This document shows positions 8,693 through 19,911 of a stretch of DNA of 64,000 nucleotides, in pieces. The position numbers and the translations under genes are program-made. Below the pieces are notes generated by a model. The model was not told the DNA's origin and did no database searches. It worked only from the letters and a program-made list of their open reading frames with translations. Position 1 is the stretch's first letter, and every line of letters begins with the position of its first letter. Origin of the DNA: Kribbella jiaozuonensis (GTDB lineage Bacteria > Actinomycetota > Actinomycetes > Propionibacteriales > Kribbellaceae); assembly GCF_005233875.1 (NCBI RefSeq), contig NZ_SZPZ01000003.1, forward strand, positions 62,001 to 126,000, given 5' to 3'.

Positions 8693-10124
8693 CTACCCAA
8701 GCCCTGCGCGCCCCGGCTGTGACGGTGAACGGCGAGCTCACCGCTCTCGGCGACATCCCCGTACACACGACGGTGCTGGACTGGCTGCGCGACCGCGGCC
8801 TGACCGGTGCCAAGGAAGGGTGCGCCGAGGGCGAGTGCGGCGCGTGCTCGGTCCTCGTAGCCCGGGCCGGCACCGACACCCCGACCGAGTGGACCGCGGT
8901 CAACGCGTGCCTGCTGCCGATCGCGTCGCTGGACGGTCAGGAGCTGATCACGTCCGAGGGCCTCGGCTCGCCCGAGGCGCTGCACCCGGTGCAGAAGGAG
9001 ATGGCGGTTCGCGGCGGTTCGCAGTGCGGTTACTGCACCCCGGGCTTCGTCTGCAGCATGGCCGCGGAGTACTACCGCCCGGGTCGCACCTGTGGCGGGG
9101 ACGGCGACCATGAGCACGGTCCGAACGGCTTCGATCTGCATTCGTTGAGCGGGAACCTCTGTCGATGCACCGGGTATCGCCCGATCCGCGACGCGGCCTA
9201 CGCGCTCGAAGACCCGCCGGAGAACGACGCCTTCGCAGTACGCCGCACCTCGCCGCCGCCGGCGCCGGCACCCACCGGCATGACGTCACCCGAGGGCGAG
9301 TTCATCAGGCCGGCATCGCTCAACGAGGTACTGACGGTTCTGGGTGATCGGAACGATGCGGTGATAGTTGCCGGCTCGACCGATCTGGGCGTGCAGGTGA
9401 ATATCTTCGGGTCCCGTCCGTCGCTGACCATCGCGATCGACCGCCTGGAGGAGCTGCGTGAGTTCAGCTTCGGGGAGGACGAGGTGCGGCTGGGTGCGGC
9501 GCTGACGTTGACCGAGATCGAGCGGCGGCTGGCGGGCCGGGTGCCGTTGCTGGGTGAGATGTTCCCGCAGTTCGCGTCGCGGCTGATCCGGAACGGGGCG
9601 ACGATCGGCGGGAACCTGGGGACGGGATCGCCGATCGGCGACACACCGCCGGCGCTTCTGGCGCTGGATGTTTCGTTGGTGCTGGCATCGAGTCGCGGCG
9701 AGCGGACGGTTGCGCTCAGCGACTACTTCACCGGGTATCGGCAGACCGTGAAGGCTGCCGATGAGCTGATCAGGACGATCGTGATTCCGTTGCCGTTGGC
9801 ACCGATGACCGCGTTCCACAAGATCGCCAAGCGGCGCTTCGACGACATCTCCAGCGTCGCGATCGGGTACGCCGTCGACGTACAGGACGGCGTGGTGCGG
9901 GACGCGAAGATCGGGCTCGGTGGTGTCGCGGCGACCCCGTTGCGCGCCCGGGAGACCGAGGCCGCGCTGGTCGGGCGGCCGTGGAGCGAGGAGACCGTGC
10001 GGATCGCGGCGGCCGTGATGGCAGCCGAGGGTACGCCGATGGACGATCACCGCGCGAGTTCGTCGTACCGCTCGGCGATGCTCGGGCAGTCGTTGCTGCG
10101 GTTCTACTTCCAGGGGGTGGCGTC

Positions 10125-10128
<4 letters not shown>
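8689..10128 (+). CDS. xdhA: Xanthine dehydrogenase small subunit (2Fe-2S plus FAD domains)
   Basis: 479 residues. The N-terminal ferredoxin-like domain holds the first 2Fe-2S cluster (Cys45, Cys50, Cys53 in GAKEGCAEGECGACSV, plus a later cysteine). The second 2Fe-2S helical domain follows with GGSQCGYCTPGFVCSM and LSGNLCRCTGYRPI. The FAD-binding domain starts near residue 205 (VIVAGSTDLGVQV, then GGNLGTGSPIGDTPPALLAL) and ends with the CO-dehydrogenase flavoprotein C-terminal region. It passes electrons from the molybdenum site of XdhB to NAD+. The start at 8689 overlaps the permease stop (ATGA) and follows GGAG; a TTG five codons upstream is less likely. It overlaps xdhB by ATGA. Confidence 0.95.
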
Positions 10129-12451
<2,323 letters not shown>

Positions 12452-12464
<13 letters not shown>

Positions 12465-13318
12465 AGGCGCTCCAACTGTTGCGGTCCGGGCGTCGGGCCG
12501 GCGTGCTGGTGACTGTGATGTCTGTCCGTGGGCATGCGCCGCGCGAAGCCGGGGCCAAGATGGTTGTTGCTGCTGACAACGTCTGGGCGACTGTTGGCGG
12601 CGGCAACCTTGAAGCGCTGGCGATCGAGCGCTCGCGGGAGATGATCGCGGACGGGATCACGGTTCCTGAGGTGTTGACGGCTGCGTTGTCGGACAAAGCG
12701 CCGTACCAGCACGGGGTGCAGTGTTGTGGTGGAGAGGTGAAGCTGTTGCTGGAACCGTTGCCTGTGGTGCCTTCGGTGGCGATCTTCGGAGTCGGACACG
12801 TCGGGCTCGAGCTGGCGCGCATCCTCGCGCGACACGACATCGAGCTGCATCTTGTCGACTCGCGGTCGGACCAACTGACCGCGGCCCGGCTTGCTGTCCT
12901 GGATGACGCCGTCGCACAGGTGCACGTACACAACGTGCCCGTGCTCCCGGAGCTCGTCGTCGGCGAACTGCCGCCCGGCAGCCACGTCGTCATCATGACC
13001 CACGACCACGCCGAGGACGCCGCGCTTTGCGACGTTGCCATCCGCAACGACGCGCTCGCAACGATCGGCCTGATCGGGTCCAGCGCCAAATGGACCCGCT
13101 TCCAGCGGAAACTCGCCGAGGACGGCAACACCCCGGAAGCGATCGCCCGGATCACCACACCTATTGGCATTCCGAGCGTGACCGGCAAGGAGCCGGCCGT
13201 CATCGCGGTCAGTGTTGCCGCCTGGCTGCTCGAACGTTGTACCGCCGACCGGCATCCCGCGTCGGCCCACCCTGCCGAGCGTCGCCCCGCCTCGGCTCAT
13301 CGTGAGGCGAAGGCATGA
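12452..13318 (+). CDS. xdhC: XdhC-family molybdenum cofactor chaperone
   Basis: 288-residue accessory protein of the XdhC/CoxI type, which binds molybdenum cofactor and inserts the sulfurated form into xanthine dehydrogenase. The N-terminal domain shows the conserved SVRGHAPREAGAKMVV stretch and a cysteine in QHGVQCCGGEVKLLLEP. A C-terminal Rossmann domain follows (AIFGVGHVGLELARIL, then IGLIGSSAKWTRFQRKL). The start lies inside the xdhB 3' end and the stop overlaps guaD by ATGA. Tight coupling suits a chaperone made stoichiometrically with its client. Confidence 0.94.
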
Positions 13319-14595
13319 CTATCTTCCGTGGCACGTTCATCGACACGCCGGAGAACCCGTTCAACGGCGGGAACCTGCGCGTGGACAGCGACACGGGACT
13401 CCTGGTCCAGGACGGCGTGATCGTTGCTCGCGGCCCCTTCTTGGAGATCCGGAGCGCACACCCCGCCGAGCAGATCGTCGATCTGACCGACGGCGTCGTA
13501 CTCCCGGGCTTCGTCGACACCCACGTGCACTTCCCGCAGATCCGCGCCGTCGGCGGCCTCGGCCTGCCGCTGCTCGAGTGGCTCGACCGGTACGCGCTTC
13601 CTGAGGAGGCGCGGATGGCGGACGTCTCGTATGCCACCGGGGTCGCGAACGAGTTCGTCCGCGGCCTCGCCGCGGCCGGGACCACCTCGGCGCTCGTCTT
13701 CGGCGCGCACTACTCCGACGCGGTCGACGCGCTGTTCAACGCCGCGTCCGGCGTCGGTCTGCGCATCACCTCCGGCCTGGTGCTCAGCGACCGCCTCCTG
13801 CGGCCGGAGCTTCTCACCACCCCGGTCCGTGCGTACGCCGAATCGCTCGCCCTCGCCAACCGCTGGCACAACGTTGGCCGCAACCGCTACGCCGTGACTC
13901 CCCGCTTCTCGCTCTCCTGCACCGACGACCTCCTCGCCACCTGCCGCGAACTGATGGACGCGATCCCCGGCGCCCTGTTCACTTCACACGTGAACGAGAA
14001 CGAGGCCGAGATCGCGTCGGTCGCCGACCTGTTCGGTGGCGCCGACTACGTCACGACGTACGACAGGCACGGCCTGGTGGATCGCCGTACGGTGCTCGCC
14101 CACAACGTCCACCCGACGGACGTGGAGCTCAAGGTGCTGGCCACGAGCGGCGCGACCGTCGCCCACTGCCCGACGAGCAACGCTGCGCTGGGTAGCGGCC
14201 TGTTCCCGCTGAGCCGGCACCTGCAGTACGGCGTACGCGTCGCTCTGGGATCCGATGTGGGCGCCGGCACGGGATTCTCGCTGTTGAAGGAGGGCCTGCA
14301 GGCGTACTTCTGCCAGCAACTCCTCGCCGACCAGGGCCGCCCGCTGACCGCAGCCCACCTGCTCTACCTGTCCACCGCCGCCGGCGCCGAGGCCCTGGAC
14401 CTCCCGCATGTCGGCCACCTGAGCGTCGGCCAACACTTCGACGCGCAACTCCTCCGGCCCGCCGACGGCTCACCGTTGGCCGTCGGCCTCACCCATGCCG
14501 AAGACACCGAGGAAGCGCTGGCCCGCATCTTCACCCTAGGAACCCCGGCGGACGTCCAGGCGGTCTGGATCAACGGCACCCTCCTCCACTCGTGA
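13315..14595 (+). CDS. guaD: Guanine deaminase
   Basis: 426-residue zinc amidohydrolase converting guanine to xanthine and ammonia. The first metal motif is DTHVHFPQIRAVGGLGLPLL, whose HFPQ is typical of guanine deaminases. FTSHVNENEAEI supplies the next histidine, VAHCPTSNAALGSGLFPL and GSDVGAGTGFSLL complete the active site. Length is normal for the family. It is the last gene of the rightward permease-xdhABC-guaD operon, joined to xdhC by an ATGA overlap, and delivers xanthine to the dehydrogenase. Confidence 0.95.
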   Translation: MTIFRGTFIDTPENPFNGGNLRVDSDTGLLVQDGVIVARGPFLEIRSAHPAEQIVDLTDGVVLPGFVDTHVHFPQIRAVGGLGLPLLEWLDRYALPEEARMADVSYATGVANEFVRGLAAAGTTSALVFGAHYSDAVDALFNAASGVGLRITSGLVLSDRLLRPELLTTPVRAYAESLALANRWHNVGRNRYAVTPRFSLSCTDDLLATCRELMDAIPGALFTSHVNENEAEIASVADLFGGADYVTTYDRHGLVDRRTVLAHNVHPTDVELKVLATSGATVAHCPTSNAALGSGLFPLSRHLQYGVRVALGSDVGAGTGFSLLKEGLQAYFCQQLLADQGRPLTAAHLLYLSTAAGAEALDLPHVGHLSVGQHFDAQLLRPADGSPLAVGLTHAEDTEEALARIFTLGTPADVQAVWINGTLLHS

Positions 14596-14601
14596 CCGCC
14601 G

Positions 14602-14620
14602 TGATGGCGAGTCGACGCCA
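14602..14620. promoter_or_regulatory. Half-match of the LuxR-gene palindrome, upstream of the SARP gene
   Basis: TGATGGCGAG (14602-14611), a 2-nt spacer, then GACGCCA. The left ten bases are identical to the left arm of the perfect palindrome at 16321-16344; the right arm is degenerate. It lies 68-86 nt before the SARP-type start codon, a plausible regulator site. This is a weak call based on one shared arm. Confidence 0.35.
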
Positions 14621-14687
14621 AGCGGACCAGCCGGGGCGAGCTCCGGCCTAGGTTGAGGCGCGTCGCCAACTGGGGGAGGTAGAACGC

Positions 14688-15503
14688 GTGCGATTCCAGG
14701 TGCTCGGTTCGCTGAACGTGCTCGACGACCATGGCGTACCAGTGCTCGTGACCGCTCCGCGGTTGCGGTTGCTGCTGGCAACGCTCCTGGTCTGTGCTCA
14801 TCGGGAGGTGCCGGTCGCGGAGTTGGCCGAGGTGCTCTGGCCGGTCGACCAGCCCGCGTGCCCGCGGGACGCCGTACAGACCTACGTACGTCGGCTGCGC
14901 GCTCTCGTCGGCCGCAGCCGGATCGAGACCGGGCTGGTCGGGTACCGCATCCGGCTCCGGCCGGCTGAGCTCGACGCGGCAGGGTTTCGCGCCGCGGTCG
15001 AGCAGGCTCGCTCGACGGACGACCTGGCGTGCAGGACCGCAGTTCTGGAGGGAGGACTGCGGCTCTGGCGCGGAGCGCCGCTCGAAGAGTTCGCCGAGGT
15101 GCCGCTGGTGCGAGATGCCGTCGCGGGATTGACCGACGAGTGGCTTGCCGCCGTCGAGCTGTCGATCGCGGCCCGCCTCGAGCTCGGTCGCCACCATGAT
15201 CTGGTTCCGGAGCTCCGGGCGTTGACGCGCGCCCACCCGGCGCACGAAGGGCTGTGGGGCCACCTGATGGTCGCGTTGCATCGCACCGGCCGGCAGTCCG
15301 AGGCGCTCGCGGCGTACGACGACCTGGCCGGGAATCTCGCTACCGAGCTGGGCATCGATCCGGGGCCTGGACTCCGCGACGTCCGCCAGTCGCTGCTGAC
15401 CGGCCGGCTAGCTGATCAGGTCAGATGTCCTTGCTGCTCATCGGGAATCTCCTTGTCGCCCGGAGTCCGTCCGGTCGCGGCGGGCGCGGTGCGCGTCCAC
15501 TGA
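14688..15503 (+). CDS. SARP-type regulator with BTAD domain
   Basis: 271 residues. The first ~95 residues look like the OmpR-like winged helix of Streptomyces antibiotic regulatory proteins (FQVLGSLNVLDDHGVPV, then LAEVLWPVDQPACPRDAVQTYVRRLR). Residues ~100-245 form the bacterial transcriptional activation (BTAD) TPR domain, with the family ending LATELGIDPGPGLRDVRQSLL. GTG start after GGGGGAGG. The last ~25 residues (rich in Cys, Ser, Val) have no family match and run across non-coding-looking DNA, so the end may be a recent read-through. It follows guaD after 92 nt and converges with the LuxR-type gene. Targets are unknown. Confidence 0.85.
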   Translation: MRFQVLGSLNVLDDHGVPVLVTAPRLRLLLATLLVCAHREVPVAELAEVLWPVDQPACPRDAVQTYVRRLRALVGRSRIETGLVGYRIRLRPAELDAAGFRAAVEQARSTDDLACRTAVLEGGLRLWRGAPLEEFAEVPLVRDAVAGLTDEWLAAVELSIAARLELGRHHDLVPELRALTRAHPAHEGLWGHLMVALHRTGRQSEALAAYDDLAGNLATELGIDPGPGLRDVRQSLLTGRLADQVRCPCCSSGISLSPGVRPVAAGAVRVH

Positions 15504-15556
15504 GATCATGAGTCAGGCCGCCGTCAGCTCGCCGTCATCGTCTGACGGTCAGCTGC

Positions 15557-16285
15557 TCAGAGCCAACCGCGGCGAACCGCCTCGGCGCCGGCCTGGAAAC
15601 GGTTGCGGACGCCGAGCAGCGTCAACAGCTCCCCGACACGGCGGCTGTAGGTGCGCGCGGACAGCCCGAGACGCGATGCCGCGACCTCGTCGGTCGCACC
15701 CGATGCCAGCGCCGGCAGGATCGCGGCCAGGTGTGGTGGCGGCAGATCGCGTTCCATTCCCTCGGGCTCCGCCCCCTCGTTCCACAGTGTCTGGTGCACC
15801 GCGACCAGGGCGGACACCACACTCGGATCCCGGATGATCTGGAAGCCCTCTGCGAGGACCGCCGAGTTCAGCGGCAGCAGAGCCGTCTGCCGATCGATGA
15901 TCGAGAGCTTCAGCGGTACGACGTCGACGACCCGCGCCTCACCACCGGCTCGGTACACGATCGCACCGAGCTGCTGGTCGGCCAGGATCCCCGCCCGCGA
16001 CGTCACCTGGCGTACCCGTGCACCGCGACCGAGGGCGGCGCGAAGCGTGGCTGGACCCCGCTGCTGGATCGGATCCGGTACGTCGTGAGCGAGCAGATAG
16101 CTGGTGTCGTCGAAGCTCAGGATCTCTTGTCGCGCCTGCGAACGCAGCTTCGTGATGCAGTCCCAGAGCGACGACTGCGACCCGCGCAGAGTCTGCGCGG
16201 GCGCGGCAACGCCGAGCCGGACCCGACGTTTGCCCTGGTCCAGGGCATGCGAGACCCGAGCGTACGGATCGCGCCGGGAGGCCAT
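15557..16285 (-). CDS. LuxR-type helix-turn-helix regulator
   Basis: 242 residues. The C-terminal ~55 residues are a LuxR-like HTH: TDEVAASRLGLSARTYSRRV then ELLTLLGVRNRFQAGAEAVR. The N-terminal ~165 residues resemble the TrmB/phospholipase-D-like sensor region found in many actinobacterial LuxR regulators (ARQEILSFDDTSYLLAHDV). The ATG start is preceded by GGGGA. It faces the SARP gene tail to tail and has a perfect 24-bp palindrome 36 nt upstream, which suggests autoregulation. Its position inside the purine island suggests, but does not prove, a role there. Confidence 0.85.
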   Translation of the reverse strand: MASRRDPYARVSHALDQGKRRVRLGVAAPAQTLRGSQSSLWDCITKLRSQARQEILSFDDTSYLLAHDVPDPIQQRGPATLRAALGRGARVRQVTSRAGILADQQLGAIVYRAGGEARVVDVVPLKLSIIDRQTALLPLNSAVLAEGFQIIRDPSVVSALVAVHQTLWNEGAEPEGMERDLPPPHLAAILPALASGATDEVAASRLGLSARTYSRRVGELLTLLGVRNRFQAGAEAVRRGWL

Positions 16286-16320
16286 GTCCCCATTCTGACC
16301 ATGGCGACCGGGTCATTCGA

Positions 16321-16344
16321 CTGATGGCGAGTTCTCGCCATCAG
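16321..16344. promoter_or_regulatory. Perfect 24-bp palindrome, probable LuxR-type operator
   Basis: CTGATGGCGAG (16321-16331), spacer TT, CTCGCCATCAG (16334-16344); all 11 arm bases pair. It lies 36 nt upstream of the LuxR-type start codon and 19 nt beyond the stop of the deaminase gene. No T-tract follows on either strand, which argues against a rho-independent terminator, and the left arm recurs upstream of the SARP gene. Operator function is inferred. Confidence 0.55.
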
Positions 16345-16362
16345 CAGCTCGTCCTGCCGGGT

Positions 16363-17706
16363 TCAGGCCGTCAGGTTGTGCTGAACTCGGGCTGTTTCGT
16401 CGGCCAGAGAATGCTCGTCGACCGTGCGGACGGCGCCGCGCTCGACTACAGGGCGGCCGTTGACGAGGAGGAGGTCGAGGGGCGGAGGGGTGCTGAGGAC
16501 GAGTGTGGCGATCGGGTCGGGGATGCCGGCGTGCGGGAGGGTGTTGAGGTTCCACACGGCCAGGTCGGCAAGCTTGCCCGGCTCGAGGGAGCCGATGTCG
16601 TCCGAGCGACCGAGGATGCGGGCACCATTAAGCGTCGCCATCTCCAGGGCGGCGCGGACGGTGAGGGATTGCGGTCCGCCGCGGGCTCTGGCGAAGAGCA
16701 GCGCGTGCCGGACTTCTTCGACCAGGCTGCCGGATTCGTTGCTCGCGGCACCATCCACGCCGAGTCCCACAGGAGCGCCGGCCGCGCGGAGGTCGGCGGT
16801 GCGGGCGATGCCGGCGCCCAGGCGAGCGTTGGAGCTCGGGCAGTGGGCCACGCCGGTGCCGGTGCTGCCGAGGTGCTTGATCTCGGCGTCGTCGAAGTGG
16901 ATGCCGTGGGCGAACCACACATCGTTGCCGGTCCACCCTAGTTGGTCGGCGTACTCGAGAGGCGTGCAGTTGAACGTCTCCCGGCACCAGTCCGTCTCGT
17001 CGGTGGTCTCGGCGAGGTGGGTGTGCATGCGTACGCCGCGACGCCGGGCCAGCTCGGCCGATTCGCGCATCAGTTCGCCGCTCACGCTGAACGGCGAGCA
17101 CGGCGCGACCACGATCTGCAGCATCGAGTCCGGCGACGGATCGTGCCAGCGGTCGATCGCGGCCTCGGTCGCGGCAAGGATCTCGTCGCGGTCCTCGACC
17201 ACGGAGTCCGGCGGCAACCCACCGTCCTTCTGACCGCGATCCATCGACCCACGAGCGGGATGGAACCGTAGGCCGACCTCGGCGGCCGCAGCGATCTCGG
17301 CCGCGAGCAGGTCGCCACCTTCGCGCGGGAAGACGTAGTGGTGGTCGGCTGCGGTGGTGCATCCGGTCCGTGCGAGTTGAGCGAGCGCGGCCCGCGCAGC
17401 GACGTACACGGTCTCCTCGGAGATCCGCGCCCAGACCGGGTACAGCGTCGTCAGCCATTCGAACAACGTCGCGTCGGCGGCGAGACCGCGCGTCACCCAT
17501 TGGTACAGGTGCTGGTGCGTGTTCACGAAGCCTGGTGTGACAAGGCATCCCGAGCCGTCGATGACCCGGGCATCGTCGTAGTGCGGCGCCGGACCGGGGC
17601 CGACCGCAACGATCTGCTTGCCTTCAACAACGACATGCCCGGCGAACTCGCGCCGGGACGGATCGAGGGTCGCCACGTAGGCGCCCTCGATCACGATCCT
17701 CGACAT
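16363..17706 (-). CDS. 8-oxoguanine deaminase-like amidohydrolase
   Basis: 447-residue cyclic amidohydrolase of the TrzN/AtzB/8-oxoguanine deaminase group. First metal motif TPGFVNTHQHLYQWVTRGLA; then CTTAADHHYVFPREGGD, RMHTHLAETTDE, FAHGIHFDDAEI, VAHCPSSNARLGAGIA and LGVDGAASNESGSLVEE. Bacterial 8-oxoguanine deaminases of this type (for example the Pseudomonas Pa0142 group) turn 8-oxoguanine into urate. The gene ends the uraD-uraH-urate oxidase operon and is only 2 nt from the urate oxidase stop, so its product would be fed directly to uricase. Alternatives are guanine or other hydroxylated-purine deaminase; the separate guaD gene in the window makes plain guanine less likely. Confidence 0.82.
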   Translation of the reverse strand: MSRIVIEGAYVATLDPSRREFAGHVVVEGKQIVAVGPGPAPHYDDARVIDGSGCLVTPGFVNTHQHLYQWVTRGLAADATLFEWLTTLYPVWARISEETVYVAARAALAQLARTGCTTAADHHYVFPREGGDLLAAEIAAAAEVGLRFHPARGSMDRGQKDGGLPPDSVVEDRDEILAATEAAIDRWHDPSPDSMLQIVVAPCSPFSVSGELMRESAELARRRGVRMHTHLAETTDETDWCRETFNCTPLEYADQLGWTGNDVWFAHGIHFDDAEIKHLGSTGTGVAHCPSSNARLGAGIARTADLRAAGAPVGLGVDGAASNESGSLVEEVRHALLFARARGGPQSLTVRAALEMATLNGARILGRSDDIGSLEPGKLADLAVWNLNTLPHAGIPDPIATLVLSTPPPLDLLLVNGRPVVERGAVRTVDEHSLADETARVQHNLTA

Positions 17707-17708
17707 GG

Positions 17709-18614
17709 TCAGCAGAACCCTGGTACGGCGTGCCAGGCGCTGCCCGCGTCGCTCGCGTCGTCGCGGGTCACGGTCGCCTCGATCAGACCGTACGGGCGGT
17801 CCGCGGCGATGAAGACCTCGCCCGGGTTCTCGACCCCGAACGGCGACAGGTCGACCAGGAAGTGGTGCTTGTTCGGCGCGGAGAACTTGATCTCGGCAAC
17901 CTCCGGGTGCTGCTCGAGCACGGCCTCGCCCATGCCGTACAGCGTCTGCTGCAACGCAAGGCTGTGGATCGTGGCGAACCGCGACAGCAGTAGCCCCTTG
18001 ATCCCGTCGTACGACTTGTCCCAGTCAACGTCGGTGTGGTCGTAGCGCCAGCGCGCGACCAGCGATGTCGCGAGGATCCGGTCGTTCGTCTCCGGCAGCG
18101 TCGTGTACTTGTCCTTGAGGAACCCGTGGAACTCCGACCCGGTCGACTTCAGTACGACGAGATCGCTGATGCCCGACACGACGTAGGACTTCCGCTCGTC
18201 GCCGCGGCGCTCGACGTTCACGACCGTCGTACGCACGCCGCCGCCGGTCCGGACGAACGAGTGATCATGGTCCTGGCCGTCGACCTGGATCCGGTCCCAG
18301 GCGTACTCCTCGACCTCGATCCGCGCGCCCTCGGCGGCCGGCGAGGCCTCGAGGAAGTGTGCGCCGAGCGTCAGCGCGTAGTCCTCGATCGCGCCGACGC
18401 CCTTCTCCTTCGCGAACGCGAACGCGGTGTTCTTCTGCGTGTCGGTCGGCAGTACGTCGCTCTGGTCGCCGGTCGTGTGCGCGGCCTCGAAGTTGCCGCG
18501 CAGCGCGGTCGAGACGTTCAGGTCGCGGATCTGGTGGCGGGGCGTGTCGCGGTAGATCCGGACAACGCGGCTCTCGGCTTTGCCGTACTGGTTGGCGCCC
18601 AGGTGGATGGCCAT
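17709..18614 (-). CDS. Urate oxidase (uricase)
   Basis: 301-residue cofactor-free tunnel-fold oxidase converting urate to 5-hydroxyisourate. The N-terminal QYGKAESRVVRIYRD carries the catalytic lysine; SDVLPTDTQKNTAFAFAKEK holds the partner threonine, and SAPNKHHFLVDLSPFG is the C-terminal uricase signature. It is followed 4 nt upstream by uraH and overlaps nothing. The operon order uraD-uraH-uricase gives the complete route from urate to (S)-allantoin, whose hydrolysis is encoded at the left edge of the window. Confidence 0.96.
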   Translation of the reverse strand: MAIHLGANQYGKAESRVVRIYRDTPRHQIRDLNVSTALRGNFEAAHTTGDQSDVLPTDTQKNTAFAFAKEKGVGAIEDYALTLGAHFLEASPAAEGARIEVEEYAWDRIQVDGQDHDHSFVRTGGGVRTTVVNVERRGDERKSYVVSGISDLVVLKSTGSEFHGFLKDKYTTLPETNDRILATSLVARWRYDHTDVDWDKSYDGIKGLLLSRFATIHSLALQQTLYGMGEAVLEQHPEVAEIKFSAPNKHHFLVDLSPFGVENPGEVFIAADRPYGLIEATVTRDDASDAGSAWHAVPGFC

Positions 18615-18618
18615 GGGG

Positions 18619-18936
18619 TCAGCTCCCTCGGTAGGTGGAAAACGCGAACGGGCTGAGCAGCAGGGGGATGTGGTAGTGCCGCTCGTCGGCGACCGTGAAG
18701 GTCACGGAGACCTCGGGAAAGAAGCTGTCCTGACCGGTCGCGGCGGCGTACGACGCGACGTCGAACCAGAGCCGGTAGATGCCTGGGGCAAGCACCGGGA
18801 CGAGCTCAGCGATCCGACCGTCCTCGTTGGTCGCACCGGTCGCGAGTACGACGTCGTCCTGGTAGAGCCGCACCGGAACACCCTGCGCCGGTCGACCCAG
18901 CGCAGTGTCGAGCACATGCGTGCTGAGCGAACTCAT
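18619..18936 (-). CDS. uraH: 5-hydroxyisourate hydrolase (transthyretin-like)
   Basis: 105-residue transthyretin-related protein that hydrolyses 5-hydroxyisourate to OHCU. It contains the N-terminal STHVLDTALGRPAQGVPVRL and ends with the diagnostic YRGS tetrapeptide (HYHIPLLLSPFAFSTYRGS); the histidines in STHVLD and ERHYHIP and the arginine supply the active site. The start overlaps the uraD stop by ATGA, so the two sequential enzymes are translationally coupled. Confidence 0.96.
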   Translation of the reverse strand: MSSLSTHVLDTALGRPAQGVPVRLYQDDVVLATGATNEDGRIAELVPVLAPGIYRLWFDVASYAAATGQDSFFPEVSVTFTVADERHYHIPLLLSPFAFSTYRGS

Positions 18937-19427
18937 GCGTCCACCACCTTGGCCAGCCGGAGCAGCGCGATCTTGCGCAGCTCCTCGTGAACGATCCTGG
19001 CCTCGGTCGCCTCGTCGTGCATGAGACGCTCGCGGAGGCTGGTGAGCATGTCCTGCGCGGACAGCCCGGTCGCACAGATCAGGAACACCCGGCCGAACCG
19101 CTCCTCGTACTGACGGTTGCCTTCGGCAAGCTCTCGCCGGGCGCCCGGGTCGTCGCCGACACCGGACTGCTCGTTCCGCGACCAGGACGCCTCGGTGCTC
19201 ACACCCTGCGGCCGGTCACCGATCCGCGGGTGCGCCTGGAGTGCACGATCGACCTCGTTGTCGTCGAGCTCCCGCAGCGACTGGTCCGCGACCGCGGTCA
19301 GCGCGGCGACGTCGCCGTACGGCCGCTTGGCCAGGATTCCCTCGACCCACTCGGGTACGTCGCAGCAGGCCGCCAGGGCCGGCCGGAGCCGGTCAGCCGG
19401 AGTGGAGTTGAACTCCTCCAGGTCCAC
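18933..19427 (-). CDS. uraD: OHCU decarboxylase
   Basis: 164-residue decarboxylase of 2-oxo-4-hydroxy-4-carboxy-5-ureidoimidazoline, giving (S)-allantoin. The catalytic histidine is present as His66 in ALQAHPRIGDRP, unlike in the permease-fused copy elsewhere in this island. Other family regions are FGRVFLICATGLSAQDMLTSL and NEVDRALQ. It is the first gene of the uraD-uraH-uricase-deaminase operon, with two regulator boxes 13 and 34 nt ahead of the start codon. Start context and length are normal for the free-standing family. Confidence 0.95.
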   Translation of the reverse strand: MDLEEFNSTPADRLRPALAACCDVPEWVEGILAKRPYGDVAALTAVADQSLRELDDNEVDRALQAHPRIGDRPQGVSTEASWSRNEQSGVGDDPGARRELAEGNRQYEERFGRVFLICATGLSAQDMLTSLRERLMHDEATEARIVHEELRKIALLRLAKVVDA

Positions 19428-19440
19428 GGATCACACACCT

Positions 19441-19476
19441 TCTCGAATCCCGAAATCGACTTTCCGTATGACGAGA
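19441..19476 (-). promoter_or_regulatory. Paired IclR-type operator boxes upstream of uraD
   Basis: The distal box TTCCGTATGACGAGA (19462-19476) keeps the full left arm. The proximal box TCTCGAATCCCGAAA (19441-19455) is degenerate and lies exactly 21 bp away, 13 nt from the uraD start codon. Arm quality is lower than at hyi and iclR, but the geometry is the same. Confidence 0.6.
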
Positions 19477-19518
19477 GCGTGACACCCGGCTCGTCCGTCG
19501 TCAACAGTTTGTTGAAAA

Positions 19519-19911
19519 TCAGCGAGCGCGGTTCAGGTAGTTGTAGACGGTGAAGCGCGTGACGCCGAGCGCCTCGGCCACGATCTCGGCCGACTTCCGG
19601 AACTCGAAGGCGCCACGGGCTTCGAGCATGAGGACCGCCCGCTGCTTGTCGTGGCGGGAGAGCTGGTCGAGGGGGCCACCCAACTCGTCCGCGACCTCCG
19701 CCAACAGGCCCTGGACGCCGGTCGAGCCGGTGGCGGCGGGGGCGCCGGCTGGGCTGCTGACGGGGGCGGGTAAGCGTACGGCGACGACCGGCTCCCCCTC
19801 CCACACCAGCGGGATGTCGTCGGCGCGGGCGTCGCCCGGCGGGACGAGCTGCGCATTCAGCCGCTCGACCAGTGGCGTGATCGCGTCGACGAGCGGGTGC
19901 TGCTCAGGCAT
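19519..19911 (-). CDS. Small YheO/DauR-type helix-turn-helix protein
   Basis: 130 residues. The C-terminal ~60 residues match the HTH of YheO/DauR-like regulators: LSRHDKQRAVLMLEARGAF, then SAEIVAEALGVTRFTVYNYL. The N-terminal half is short and rich in Ala and Pro, and lacks the full PAS-like YheO domain, so this is a reduced family member. It lies 91 nt upstream of uraD and overlaps the thiamine-binding-like gene by 8 nt. A role in regulating ureide or uricase genes is plausible, though the IclR boxes between it and uraD suggest separate control of the operon that follows. Confidence 0.75.
   Translation of the reverse strand: MPEQHPLVDAITPLVERLNAQLVPPGDARADDIPLVWEGEPVVAVRLPAPVSSPAGAPAATGSTGVQGLLAEVADELGGPLDQLSRHDKQRAVLMLEARGAFEFRKSAEIVAEALGVTRFTVYNYLNRAR

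Noticed and set aside
15425..15445. Minus-strand mini-frame Met-Ser-Ser-Lys-Asp-Ile-stop behind AAGGAG, inside the SARP gene end
   Set aside because: Only six codons, with no conservation evidence; it may be a gene remnant but could be chance.
16321..16344. Palindrome as terminator of the deaminase operon
   Set aside because: No T-run follows and one arm recurs before the SARP gene; kept as an operator instead.
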